Positions 8,336 through 17,559 of a stretch of 64,000 nucleotides of DNA are shown here, one piece after another (within the stretch, counting starts at the first letter, position 1; the number at the start of each line of letters is the position of its first letter). The translations under genes and the position numbers were made by a program. The DNA comes from Lachnospiraceae bacterium (lineage in GTDB: Bacteria > Bacillota > Clostridia > Lachnospirales > Lachnospiraceae): the NCBI GenBank assembly GCA_022781985.1, contig JALESH010000037.1:17752-81751 (forward strand). Reading direction: 5' to 3'. The notes beneath the pieces are model-generated. The model did no database searches. It saw only the letters and a list, made by a program, of their open reading frames with translations, and was not told where the DNA came from.

Positions 8336-9443
8336 AGAAGAAGGGTCGGTTAAGAAATCAGGAAAAAATCCTATCATCCGGAGATTTTTTATAGTAGGGC
8401 TGATCGTCTGCTGTACAGTGCTGCTGGTTTCCGGTACCTATATGCTGCTGCACAGTCTGGGAAAGAACAGTTTGTCCCGACATGCAGAGAAAACCATAAA
8501 TGAAGAACTGTCCCGGCAGTTAAGCGATACAGTGATACAGGAGGAGAAGTCCGCCCCGGAGCTGCAGGAGGGACAGATTCTGGTAGAAGGACAGGTGTAT
8601 CAGTATAACCAGGATATCCTCACCTTCCTTTTTATGGGAGTGGATTCCCGCAATGGGATTTCCAAAGAAAAAACGCCCGGAGAGGCCGGGCAGGCAGATG
8701 CGCTGCTGCTGGTAGTGATCAATCCCCGAAGACAGGCGGTGGATGTGGTAGCCGTCAACAGAGATACTATGGTGGATATAGAGATTTACGATACGGCAGG
8801 GGTGTATATAGGAGATGAGCGGGGACAGATCACCCTGCAGTATGCCTATGGAAACGGAAGAGAAAAAAGCTGTGAGCTCATGGAGCAGGCGGTGTCCAAT
8901 CTCTTCTTTGGTATCCCCATCCATGGCTATGGGGCACTGGACATGGACTCTATCAGTACCCTGAATGACGCAGTGGGAGGGGTGGAGGTAACCATTTTAG
9001 ATGATATGACAGAATACCGGAAGGATTGGGTAGAGGGAGCGAAGGTACTGCTTTCAGGCCGGGATGCTTTGTTCTATATACGTCAGAGAGAATTTCAATC
9101 CAAGGAGCTGGGAAGCAATATCCGCCGTGTGGAGAGGCAGAAGCAATATCTGACTCTGTATGTGGAGAAGCTGAAGACAAAAATAAAAAAGGATATTACC
9201 TTTCCTCTGACTCTGTACAGCAGCCTGGAAAAGCATATGGTCACCAGCCTGACGATGAACGAGATCACTTATCTGGCCGGCAGCCTTATGGGCTATGATT
9301 TTTCCATGGAGCACACTGTTTCCATTCCGGGGGAGTCTGTCATGGGAGAAACCAATGAAGAGTTTTATGTGGATGATGGGGCTCTGAAACAGATTGTCAT
9401 AGACTTGTTTTATGAAAAAATTGACGGAACCGATATTGGATGA
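8301..9443 (+). CDS. LCP (LytR-CpsA-Psr) family polymer ligase
   Basis: A 380-residue type II membrane protein. LCP proteins move undecaprenyl-linked glycopolymers onto peptidoglycan. A membrane segment lies at about residues 30-50 (FFIVGLIVCCTVLLVSGTY). The LCP domain starts near FLFMGVDSR and carries ADALLLVVINP, VAVNRDTMVDI, and the C-terminal RRVERQKQYL with its conserved arginines. The gene overlaps the sortase gene by 35 bases at the ATG used; an ATG at 8325 is an alternative, and neither has an ideal Shine-Dalgarno distance. It probably attaches the polysaccharide made by this locus to the wall. Confidence 0.88.
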   Translation: MKEKCQKQMSNKEEGSVKKSGKNPIIRRFFIVGLIVCCTVLLVSGTYMLLHSLGKNSLSRHAEKTINEELSRQLSDTVIQEEKSAPELQEGQILVEGQVYQYNQDILTFLFMGVDSRNGISKEKTPGEAGQADALLLVVINPRRQAVDVVAVNRDTMVDIEIYDTAGVYIGDERGQITLQYAYGNGREKSCELMEQAVSNLFFGIPIHGYGALDMDSISTLNDAVGGVEVTILDDMTEYRKDWVEGAKVLLSGRDALFYIRQREFQSKELGSNIRRVERQKQYLTLYVEKLKTKIKKDITFPLTLYSSLEKHMVTSLTMNEITYLAGSLMGYDFSMEHTVSIPGESVMGETNEEFYVDDGALKQIVIDLFYEKIDGTDIG

Positions 9444-9499
9444 GGCAACTCATTTAATATAAAAGAAACCAACAAAGCGAAGGAAAGGAGGGGATCCCG

Positions 9500-10012
9500 A
9501 TGAAAAAACTTTGCAGTGCTTTATTAGTAATTGCTTTGGCAGTGGTCATGGTGTTTCCTGTAATGGCAGCACCCAGCCCTAATGCTACAGCAAGAGAAGC
9601 AAGAAGGAATGCATCAGTGGCAGTTGCCGGAGCTAAGGTAACGGCTCTTCCTGCTGATGTATTTGCAGCAGCGCAGGATGTGGTAAGCAATGCCACTCAT
9701 CTGACCAACCTTGGCATCAGTACATCTGCCAGGATGGTATCTGCATTTGACCTGGATATGGACATGCCTGCAGGGCAGACAAGTGTAACAGTTCCTATCA
9801 AGGTGGACAATGTAAAGGCTGGTACTTATGTAGTAGTTATCCACAGGATGGATAATGAGGCAAAAACCTGGGAAGTGGTTGGACAGGGTTATGTTGGCGA
9901 AGATTTGACCATTAACTGTACTTTCACCAGCTTCTCCCCGGTAGTTGTCTTGGCTGTTGATGCGACTCAGGCTTCTGCCGGCGTTAAAGCTCCCAAGACA
10001 GGCCAGTTTTAA
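9500..10012 (+). CDS. Secreted protein ending in a sortase-like APKTG motif
   Basis: A 170-residue protein with a clear signal peptide (MKKLCSALLVIALAVVMVFP, cleavage likely after VMAAP or nearby). The mature part is Ala/Val/Thr-rich with a beta-sandwich look (TSVTVPIKVDNVKAGTYVVVIHR). It ends VKAPKTGQF, with APKTG at residues 164-168 and only two residues after it. Typical sortase substrates have a hydrophobic segment and a positive tail after this motif; here neither is present, and neither other frame after the stop supplies one. The gene lies between the LCP gene and the priming transferase and has a strong AAAGGAGGGG site. Confidence 0.7.
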   Translation: MKKLCSALLVIALAVVMVFPVMAAPSPNATAREARRNASVAVAGAKVTALPADVFAAAQDVVSNATHLTNLGISTSARMVSAFDLDMDMPAGQTSVTVPIKVDNVKAGTYVVVIHRMDNEAKTWEVVGQGYVGEDLTINCTFTSFSPVVVLAVDATQASAGVKAPKTGQF

Positions 10013-10091
10013 AGAGAGCTGTTTTCATGGAGGTTGTCAAAAACCTTCGTAAAAAAAGTAATAACCTAGGATAAAAAGTTGGTTTCAAAAG

Positions 10092-10117
10092 GCGGTCTCC
10101 GTTTAGGCGGAGACCGT
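10092..10117 (+). other. Stem-loop before the priming transferase gene
   Basis: A nine-base perfect stem (CGGTCTCCG with CGGAGACCG, 10093-10101 and 10108-10116) with a six-base loop. It lacks a T-run on the plus strand, so it is not a standard terminator. It lies just before the AAGGAG of the next gene and may slow readthrough, stabilise an RNA end or affect translation. Confidence 0.55.
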
Positions 10118-10131
10118 AAAAAGGAGAAAAG

Positions 10132-11544
10132 TTGGAAAACAAAAGAGTGACAAATACCGCAAAGTGCATATTGAATCTGTGGAATATCGGGCTGTTTGCA
10201 GTGGTATGGTTTGCTTTTTATAACAGCTATACCTTTGATACCTTCCGGCTTAAAGGCGGGTTAATTACGGTTGTGATTTTTATTTTTATATATACCTCTC
10301 TGTGCAGGCTGTACAGAGCTTACAGAATCGCTTCCTCGGAGATTGGGGAAACTGTTTTTTCTCAGATTCTTTCCTTTGGAATCGCGGATTTGATTCTGTA
10401 TGCAGAATGCTGTCTGGTATACAATTGCTATGTTAATATTGTACCGGGCTTCCTTGCAGTATTGCTGCAGGGATTTGGTACTGCACTCATTGTGACCCTG
10501 ACAAAGCAGTATTTTATCAGGCATATTTCGCCCAAGAGGACTATCCTGGTTTACGGACAGCGGGTGGAGCCTCAGGAGGTTATACAGTTTAAGGAAAGGC
10601 TGCTCAGTAAATACAGTCATCTCTTTTCCATAGAAGAGCTGGTGTGTGAAATGGATGAGAGCAGTGAATTTAAAGCAATAAGTTACGAGTATGAGGCTGT
10701 TATTCTCTATGAGTTGTCCAGCCACATCAGAGGAAAATATATTGCCCGGCTGGTTGGAGCAAGAAAAAGCTTCTATATTTCCCCTACGGTGGAGGATATT
10801 ATGCTTCAGGGCTGTGAGCCGAAGCACCTGCTGGACACACCCCTGGTAAAATATAATTACAGATATAATAACAGACGGAATTATCTACTGAAACGTATTC
10901 TGGATGTGTTACTTTCCGTTTTTATCCTGGTCATTCTATCGCCGATCCTGCTTTTGATTGCTCTGCTGATCAAGCTGGAAGATGGGGGGCCGGTATTTTT
11001 TAAGCAAAAACGCTGTACAAAGGATGCCAGAGTATTTGAAATACTGAAATTCAGAAGCATGGTGGTGGATGCAGAAAAGGACGGAGTGACTCCCTGCAGA
11101 AACGGGGACAGCAGAATAACCAGGGTAGGTGCATTTATCAGAAGGATCCGGCTGGATGAAGTCCCTCAGTTTATCAATGTAGTAAAAGGGGATATGAGTA
11201 TCGTGGGTCCCCGTCCGGAGCGGGTCGAGCATGTGAGCCAATATATCCAGGAAATACCGGACTTTGCCTACCGTATGCGGGTTTTGGGCGGTCTCACAGG
11301 CTATGCCCAGATCTATGGCAAATACAATACCTCTGCCTACGATAAGCTCCGTCTGGATCTTCTTTATATTGAAAATCAGTCCCTGGTGCTGGATCTGAAG
11401 CTGGTTCTTCTTACGATAAAGACCATATTTACGCCGGAGAGTACGGAGGGGTTTGAGAAGGAGAAAAGTGAGAGGATAAATTTAAGGGCCAAGGATAGTA
11501 TTTCATCAGGAAAGAAAAGGTTGAAGTCCGAGGGAATACAGTAA
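10132..11544 (+). CDS. Undecaprenyl-phosphate sugar-1-phosphate transferase (WcaJ/WbaP-like)
   Basis: A 470-residue polyprenyl glycosylphosphotransferase that starts repeat-unit assembly by moving a sugar-1-phosphate to undecaprenyl phosphate. Four N-terminal membrane segments (about residues 15-125) precede a soluble region and the catalytic domain. That domain starts with KRILDVLLSVFILVILSPI and contains EILKFRSMVVDAE, RLDEVPQFINV (with the DE catalytic pair) and GDMSIVGPRPE. The TTG start at 10132 has AAGGAG six bases upstream. Confidence 0.92.
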   Translation: MENKRVTNTAKCILNLWNIGLFAVVWFAFYNSYTFDTFRLKGGLITVVIFIFIYTSLCRLYRAYRIASSEIGETVFSQILSFGIADLILYAECCLVYNCYVNIVPGFLAVLLQGFGTALIVTLTKQYFIRHISPKRTILVYGQRVEPQEVIQFKERLLSKYSHLFSIEELVCEMDESSEFKAISYEYEAVILYELSSHIRGKYIARLVGARKSFYISPTVEDIMLQGCEPKHLLDTPLVKYNYRYNNRRNYLLKRILDVLLSVFILVILSPILLLIALLIKLEDGGPVFFKQKRCTKDARVFEILKFRSMVVDAEKDGVTPCRNGDSRITRVGAFIRRIRLDEVPQFINVVKGDMSIVGPRPERVEHVSQYIQEIPDFAYRMRVLGGLTGYAQIYGKYNTSAYDKLRLDLLYIENQSLVLDLKLVLLTIKTIFTPESTEGFEKEKSERINLRAKDSISSGKKRLKSEGIQ

Positions 11545-11572
11545 AGAGAAATAAAATAGGAGATTGTCTGTA

Positions 11573-12742
11573 ATGCGTATTTTACTGCACATGGGTGATC
11601 CATATATGATTGATAATCCCTGTACCAAAAGAATGAGAGCCTTCAGGGAACAATTTGAAAGTCATGGGCACGAGGTTGTGATACTTGCTCCCGATACAGG
11701 CAGCAGTGAAAAAGCTCCGGGCGTAGTATACTGCAAAACTTTACCATTGAAAAAAAAGACAAGCTTTTATCGTCTGCTTAACGCAGGCAGTTTTGCGCTC
11801 CAATCAATAAAGGAAGCAAAAAAAACAGGAAGCATAGACGTAGTGCTGACAACCTGTCCCCCTCCTCTTATTAACTTATCGGGCTGGGTTATCGCACGGA
11901 GTAAGCATGCAAAATTGATCTATGATGTCCGGGACATCTGGCCGGATGTTGCATTGGAAATGAAGAGCTTTTCTGAGAAAAGCATATACTGCAGGGTGTT
12001 TGCCTGGATCAAAAAATTCATGCTGAAGCATGCAGATCTGGTAACAGCAGTCAGTCAGGGAAAGGTCAGCAAGCTCTCTTCAGAGGCAGGAAACAAACCC
12101 GTTGTGTATATTTCCAATGGTTTTGACAGGCATTTTCTGGACAATCAAATGAATGAGGAGCTGTATGGCAGATTAAGCTTATTCCCCGGGTTCAAGTGCA
12201 TTTATGTGGGCAATCTGGGATTGGCCCAGGGACTGATGCAGTTACTGCAGATTGCAGAGAGAGCACAGGAAAATAATCTGAATGCAAGCTTTATTTTATA
12301 TGGTTCAGGGGCAGAGGAAAAACAGTTAAAAGAGTACGTAATAAAACAAAAAATTAAAAATGTTCATTTTGAAGGAAGATTGCCAAACAAAGATATGTAT
12401 ACTGTATTAAAGGCGGGAGATATGAGTTTTGTCCCTTTGGTGAATGGCAATCTGAAGGACAGTATTCCCACAAAAATGTATGAGTCTCTGGGAAGCGGAT
12501 GTCCGGTTTTATTGGCAGCAGAAGGAGATTCCGTAAAAATTTTAAGGGATACAGGGTATGGGATCGCAGTCAGTCCCTATAGGGAAGCAGAGCTGTGGGA
12601 GGCATTTCTAAAACTGTATAATAGGGATGAAGCCGTTACAGAGAAGAAAGAATATGCAGTCAATCTCATGAAAAACAAATATTCATTAGACATATGGGCT
12701 AAAAAACTGGTAGAGGAAGCGGTACAGCTTTGCAGTGAATAG
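11573..12742 (+). CDS. Glycosyltransferase family 4 (WbuB-like)
   Basis: A 389-residue GT-B glycosyltransferase. I chose the ATG at 11573, nine bases after AGGAGA; a TTG at 11564 directly abuts that site. The N-terminal domain has LTTCPPPLINLSGW and YDVRDIWPDVALEM, features of WbuB-type fucosamine/amino-sugar transferases. The C-terminal domain has YVGNLGLAQGL and VPLVNGNLKDSIPTKMYESLGSG, the nucleotide-sugar site with its E-x7-E-like region. It likely adds a sugar to the lipid-linked unit made by the previous enzyme. The next gene overlaps its end by eight bases if that gene starts at the GTG 12735. Confidence 0.88.
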   Translation: MRILLHMGDPYMIDNPCTKRMRAFREQFESHGHEVVILAPDTGSSEKAPGVVYCKTLPLKKKTSFYRLLNAGSFALQSIKEAKKTGSIDVVLTTCPPPLINLSGWVIARSKHAKLIYDVRDIWPDVALEMKSFSEKSIYCRVFAWIKKFMLKHADLVTAVSQGKVSKLSSEAGNKPVVYISNGFDRHFLDNQMNEELYGRLSLFPGFKCIYVGNLGLAQGLMQLLQIAERAQENNLNASFILYGSGAEEKQLKEYVIKQKIKNVHFEGRLPNKDMYTVLKAGDMSFVPLVNGNLKDSIPTKMYESLGSGCPVLLAAEGDSVKILRDTGYGIAVSPYREAELWEAFLKLYNRDEAVTEKKEYAVNLMKNKYSLDIWAKKLVEEAVQLCSE

Positions 12743-12743
12743 T

Positions 12744-14468
12744 ATGAATATATTGCAAAAAGGATATCTTTATTTTAACACAGTTAAATATCTGAAGAAA
12801 AGACAGATAGTGTATCAGTTAAAATACAGAGCTTTTGGGTTTGCATATCCGGATTCGGCTTCTGTATATAAAGGATACTTAAATAATTTTATGATTGCGG
12901 TTCCTGATTTAGATCTGGATGAGAGGTATATAGAGCGTTTTTGCATAGAAGACCTTCTGGATAACAGGATCACCCTGCTGTATGAGTCTGTGGTTTGGAA
13001 GCCGGGGAAATGGGAGGACAAAGAGAAGAATCATTTATGGAATTTTAATCTGCATTATTTAGAGTATTTCATTGTACTGGCAGGTGCATACAGACGAAGC
13101 GGGGATATGCGATATGTCCGGAAAATGAAGGAATTGTATTTGGATTGGCACCAGTGTTTTGAAAGGAAGAAGTATAAGGATGCATGGCATCCTTATACTT
13201 CTTCTCTAAGAATCGTCAATCTGTTTATCTGCATGGATCTTCTGGGAGATATATTGGCAGGTGATTCTGATTTTTGGAATATCTTATTGCAGGATCAGTA
13301 TCGGACATATCTTTTTATAAGAAAAAACAGGGAGAGAAATCTGCTGGGCAATCATTATTTCGAAAATCTGTGCGCAGTTTATATTGCCAGTGTTTTTTTC
13401 AAGGAGGATCGGATTTCCGACAGATATGAGAGGCTTCTTATAAAAGAGGCCGGGGAGCAGATTTTAAGGGATGGGATGCATTATGAAAGAAGTCTCATGT
13501 ACCATAATTTGATATTGGAAGACTTCATGCGTATTGAACTGGCGGCGCAGCAAAGGGAAAAGAAAAACGAACAGTTTATTGGTGTAATTCGAGACTGCAT
13601 TTATCGAATGGCAGATGCAGTATACTCTTTGGAAAGGGGGAATGATGCGCGTTTGCCATTGTTTAATGATACAGGAAGCAATATTGCAAAATCCCCTGAT
13701 CAATTGCTGAAGGCAGCAGGGAGAGATGTCAATTATTCTCCAAGATTAAAATACAGCTTCAGTGAAGCCGGATATTTTATATTGGAAAATAAAGAGATCA
13801 GGGTAATTTTTGACTGCGGGGAAATTGCCCCTGATTATATCACCGGCCATGGACATTGTGATGCTTTAAGCTTTGAGCTTTACTGCCGGAGTATTCCGGT
13901 GCTGGTAAACGCAGGAACCTTTCAGTATCAGACCAGCCTGCGCAGGTTTTTTAGAAGTGACTGTGCCCATAATACAGTACGGGTCAATGGGGAGGATCAG
14001 TCAGAGTGCTGGGGAGAGCACCGTACAGCCAGAAGGGTTAAAATATTAGAGGTTCAGGATCATACTCCCTCCAATGTTACCGGGGTGATTGAGACTTATA
14101 AGGGTGTGAAAATAAAACGCAGGATAGAGCTGTCAGAAAAGGGAATAAGCTTAAAGGATAAAATATGGGGGCTGCAAAGGAAAGGCAGCAGTATAAGCAG
14201 CTATTTCAGGGTGCATCCCCGCTTTAAGGTCAAAGCAGGGAGGAAGGGGAATGTGATGCTTATCTCCTATGAAGAAAGCAGGCTGCAGTTTGCCATAGAA
14301 GCAGATCGCGGAAGCTGGATCCTGCATCAGGATGATCTCTGCCATTATTCTGAACAATTCGGAGTCCGGGAAAAAACGGATGTACTGGAACTATACCAGG
14401 AGCCCGGAGAGGACAGATTGAACCAGTGCATAACAATTTCAATAGTAGAGGTGAATACGGATGATTAA
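12744..14468 (+). CDS. Heparinase II/III-like polysaccharide lyase family protein
   Basis: About 574 residues from the ATG at 12744; an in-frame GTG at 12735 is also possible and neither has a good ribosome site. The N-terminal alpha/alpha-toroid shows FNLHYLEYFIVLAGAY, WHPYTSSLRIVNL and LGNHYFENLCA, and the C-terminal beta-sandwich shows GHGHCDALSFELYCRS and GTFQYQ, the classical heparinase II/III C-terminal signature. These enzymes cleave uronic-acid polymers. No signal peptide or membrane segment is visible, which is odd for a polymer lyase. In capsule loci such genes commonly lie next to WbuB-like transferases, as here. It may trim or edit a ManNAcA-containing glycan. Confidence 0.85.
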   Translation: MNILQKGYLYFNTVKYLKKRQIVYQLKYRAFGFAYPDSASVYKGYLNNFMIAVPDLDLDERYIERFCIEDLLDNRITLLYESVVWKPGKWEDKEKNHLWNFNLHYLEYFIVLAGAYRRSGDMRYVRKMKELYLDWHQCFERKKYKDAWHPYTSSLRIVNLFICMDLLGDILAGDSDFWNILLQDQYRTYLFIRKNRERNLLGNHYFENLCAVYIASVFFKEDRISDRYERLLIKEAGEQILRDGMHYERSLMYHNLILEDFMRIELAAQQREKKNEQFIGVIRDCIYRMADAVYSLERGNDARLPLFNDTGSNIAKSPDQLLKAAGRDVNYSPRLKYSFSEAGYFILENKEIRVIFDCGEIAPDYITGHGHCDALSFELYCRSIPVLVNAGTFQYQTSLRRFFRSDCAHNTVRVNGEDQSECWGEHRTARRVKILEVQDHTPSNVTGVIETYKGVKIKRRIELSEKGISLKDKIWGLQRKGSSISSYFRVHPRFKVKAGRKGNVMLISYEESRLQFAIEADRGSWILHQDDLCHYSEQFGVREKTDVLELYQEPGEDRLNQCITISIVEVNTDD

Positions 14469-15681
14469 CGTAATTGGCTTGGGCTATATAGGGTTACCCA
14501 CAGCACTTATGCTGGCCGCCCATGGTATGGAGGTGACAGGAACCGATTATAATGAGGAGCTTGTCCATACATTAAAGGCAGGAAGGACAACTTTTAAGGA
14601 AGAAGGTCTGGAGGAGCTCTTTCATAAAGCGGTTGAATCAGGGATTCAGTTTTCCAATCAGTACCAGAGGACGGATATGTATATTGTCTCTGTGCCTACG
14701 CCATATGATAAAAAAAGCAAAAAGGTGGATGCCCGGTATGTTATTTCTGCAATCCGAAGTATATTGGAGGTTTGTTTACAAGAGTCAATTATAGTAATAG
14801 AATCCACTGTTTCGCCGGGAACTATTGATAGGTATGTTCGTCCGCTCTTTAAAGAAAGAAATTTGGTAATTGGTAAAGATATACATATTGTTCACGCACC
14901 GGAGAGGATCATTCCGGGAAATATGGTATATGAATTGCTTAATAATAACAGAACGATAGGCGCAGATTCTTTTGAAGTAGGAGAAAAGGTAAAGACAATA
15001 TATTCGTCATTTTGTAAGGGCGAGATCATTGTAACGGATATCCGTACGGCGGAAATGACTAAGGTAGTGGAAAATACCTTTAGAGATATTAATATAGCAT
15101 ATGCCAACGAACTGGCTAAAATATGCCGCTCTGATAATTTGGACGTATATGAGATCATCCGTATTGCAAATAAGCATCCCAGAGTGAATATTCTTAGTCC
15201 GGGACCGGGAGTGGGAGGCCATTGCATTTCTGTAGATCCATGGTTTTTGGTGGGTGATTATCCAGGACTTGCAAATATTATTTTGGCTGCCAGAAAAATA
15301 AATGATTCCATGCCGGAATTTGTGCTGAGAAGAATATATGAAATTATGAAGGAAAACAATATCAGGGAGGTTGGCAGGGTTGGACTATATGGACTGACTT
15401 ATAAAGAGGATGTAGATGATGTCAGAGAGAGTCCTACACTGCAGCTGCTGGATTGTATGGAAAAGCATTTGGCAGGAGGGATCAGGGTATATGATCCATG
15501 GATAACAAAGGATATTGTGGAGAATCAATATCATAATTTTGAAGACTTTTTAAATGATGTTGATCTTGTAGTGATCATGGTGGGGCATAATCATATAAAA
15601 CAAAATTCGCACATGTTAGATGGTAAGTACATTCTGGACACCCGGAGCATTATGGAAAATGAAGAAATATACAGATTATAG
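14461..15681 (+). CDS. wecC: UDP-N-acetyl-D-mannosaminuronate dehydrogenase (WecC-like)
   Basis: A 406-residue nucleotide-sugar dehydrogenase that oxidises UDP-ManNAc to UDP-ManNAcA with two NAD. The Rossmann motif is GLGYIGLPTALMLA at the N terminus. Further family motifs are ESTVSPGTID, HAPERIIPG, TAEMTKVVENTFRDINIAYANE and the catalytic cysteine in GGHCISVDPWFL (about residue 258). The HAPERIIPG form favours the WecC branch over UDP-glucose dehydrogenases. The 2-epimerase that makes its substrate is encoded at 20160 in the same locus. Confidence 0.85.
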   Translation: MINVIGLGYIGLPTALMLAAHGMEVTGTDYNEELVHTLKAGRTTFKEEGLEELFHKAVESGIQFSNQYQRTDMYIVSVPTPYDKKSKKVDARYVISAIRSILEVCLQESIIVIESTVSPGTIDRYVRPLFKERNLVIGKDIHIVHAPERIIPGNMVYELLNNNRTIGADSFEVGEKVKTIYSSFCKGEIIVTDIRTAEMTKVVENTFRDINIAYANELAKICRSDNLDVYEIIRIANKHPRVNILSPGPGVGGHCISVDPWFLVGDYPGLANIILAARKINDSMPEFVLRRIYEIMKENNIREVGRVGLYGLTYKEDVDDVRESPTLQLLDCMEKHLAGGIRVYDPWITKDIVENQYHNFEDFLNDVDLVVIMVGHNHIKQNSHMLDGKYILDTRSIMENEEIYRL

Positions 15682-15698
15682 GGGCAGAAAAAAATAAT

Positions 15699-16766
15699 AT
15701 GAAAATCATAAATATTGGAAAGGTTCCGCCGCCGATAGGTGGTGTGACTACATTTATAAAAAGGTTAAAGTATTATCTGGATAAAAATAATATTGATAAT
15801 ATGTTCATTGATATTTCGGGAATAGATACAGAAAGAAAAAGAAGTGAGGGGTATTTATGCCTTGGAGTATTCCGAGCATTTGTAAAAATACTGCAGGCAC
15901 CCAAATCAGTTATTATGTTTCATACAGCCAAACCCCAAATGCTGGCAGCGGCAAGTGTGCTGAGCATAAAGCATAGAATTGTTATTTTTGTCCATGGAGA
16001 GACCACGATTACTGTTTCAGTCCATAGAGGGATCTGGAGAAAAGCATTAGCCAATATTGATTATTTTCTTACTCCCACTGAGGAATTAAAAGATAAGCTG
16101 GGTGTGCATTTTCCGGAAATGAAGAGGAGAGTAATAAGTGTTCCATTTATACTATTTCCTGAAAAATCAAAAAATTTGAGTGACCAAAGCGTTATTGCAT
16201 TAAAAAATAAAGTTGATTATCTATTAGGAATATATGCGTGTGAATTGAAGTTTTACAAGGGGCTTGATTTGTATGGATTGGATATGGCAATAGAGTTGAT
16301 TCATTCCTTGCGTCAAAAAGGATATAATGTAGGGCTGATAATGCTGCTGCCTGACATCTCAAATCATGAATTTTATATCAGTTTATGCAGAAAAATCAAA
16401 GAATTAAAGTTAGAAGATTACATTGTCCGAATAGAGAAAGCCATAGAAGATGCAAGTTCACTTTATCGGCTGATTGACCTTTATATCAGACCAACAAATA
16501 CCGATGGAGATGCATTCTCAATATGGGAATCACTCTATGTTAAGACACCTGTTTTGGCTTCGGATATCACTGTCCGACCAGAGGGCTGTATTCTGTTTGA
16601 AAGCAGAAATCAGGAGGCTTTTAATGATAGGGCAGAAGAAGTGTTAAGAAACTATCCGCTTTATAAAGAGAAGGTCATGAAGCTTGAAATACATGGCAGT
16701 GAAGATAAGCTGATCAGGATGTTAGAAAGAATAACGAAAGCAGGAGAGAAGAAAAATGATTCCTAA
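15699..16766 (+). CDS. Glycosyltransferase, GT4-like
   Basis: A 355-residue GT-B type protein. The N terminus (INIGKVPPPIGGVTTFIKRL) has the glycine-rich acceptor loop of GT4 enzymes. A C-terminal donor region is visible at IDLYIRPTNTDGDAFSIWESLYVKTPVLASD, with the conserved Glu. The donor sugar cannot be predicted. Base composition is clearly more AT-rich than in the genes before 14.4 kb. It overlaps the next gene by 11 bases. Confidence 0.8.
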   Translation: MKIINIGKVPPPIGGVTTFIKRLKYYLDKNNIDNMFIDISGIDTERKRSEGYLCLGVFRAFVKILQAPKSVIMFHTAKPQMLAAASVLSIKHRIVIFVHGETTITVSVHRGIWRKALANIDYFLTPTEELKDKLGVHFPEMKRRVISVPFILFPEKSKNLSDQSVIALKNKVDYLLGIYACELKFYKGLDLYGLDMAIELIHSLRQKGYNVGLIMLLPDISNHEFYISLCRKIKELKLEDYIVRIEKAIEDASSLYRLIDLYIRPTNTDGDAFSIWESLYVKTPVLASDITVRPEGCILFESRNQEAFNDRAEEVLRNYPLYKEKVMKLEIHGSEDKLIRMLERITKAGEKKNDS

Positions 16767-17559
16767 AATAATTCATTACTGCTGGTTTGGAAAAGGCCCA
16801 ATGCCGGAATTGGCAGAGCGTTGTCTGCAAAGCTGGGAAGATATATTAAAGGGCTATAAGATCATTCGGTGGGATGAAGAAAATTTTAACGTGAATATAT
16901 GTGATTATGTAAGGGAGGCGTATGAAGCTAAGAAGTATGCCTTTGTCACTGACTATGTACGGCTGTATGCCATGTATTATTATGGCGGAATATATATGGA
17001 TACGGATGTGGAAGTACTTCAGCCTTTAGACTCCTTTTTGGACAATAGAGCCTTTTCCGGCTTTGAAAATGAGATTAATATCCCAACAGGAATAATGGCC
17101 TGTGAAAAAGGATATTCATGCTTTGGAGAATTATTAAATGAGTATGCAGATAAGCATTTCCTGAATGAGGATGGGACTTATGATTTGACTACCAATGTTG
17201 AACTGATCACAAATTATTATTTAAAAAGGGGATTGGTGCAGAACAATGAGCGTCAGATCGTAGATGGGTTTTTATTGATGCCTTCGCTGACTTTTTGTCC
17301 TCCTCCTGAGGATATTATACCAGGAAATAGGGATCATATAGTAACCATTCACCACAAAAATGGCTCTTGGATTCCAAAAGAGCTGAGGCCGGATAAAGAG
17401 TCTAAAAAATACTGGTGTAAGATCTGGATGAAGAGATCTATAAAGAGGGTGATAGGCAGAAAGAAATATGAAAAAATGATCCGTTGGTTGAACAGACATA
17501 GGAGGATACGCACATATAATGAACTTCATAAGGGAAATAAAACAAAGAACCATAAATAA
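16756..17559 (+). CDS. Glycosyltransferase family 32 (capsule type)
   Basis: A 267-residue GT-A enzyme. The start MIPKIIHYCWFG is the hallmark of GT32/Gly_transf_sug proteins of capsule loci, followed by YVRLYAMYYYGGIYMDTDVEVL, which has the metal-binding DxD (about residues 77-79). The C terminus is basic (RHRRIRTYNELHKGNKTK). It is likely one of the transferases that build the repeat unit. The gene overlaps the flippase gene by 41 bases. Confidence 0.88.
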   Translation: MIPKIIHYCWFGKGPMPELAERCLQSWEDILKGYKIIRWDEENFNVNICDYVREAYEAKKYAFVTDYVRLYAMYYYGGIYMDTDVEVLQPLDSFLDNRAFSGFENEINIPTGIMACEKGYSCFGELLNEYADKHFLNEDGTYDLTTNVELITNYYLKRGLVQNNERQIVDGFLLMPSLTFCPPPEDIIPGNRDHIVTIHHKNGSWIPKELRPDKESKKYWCKIWMKRSIKRVIGRKKYEKMIRWLNRHRRIRTYNELHKGNKTKNHK

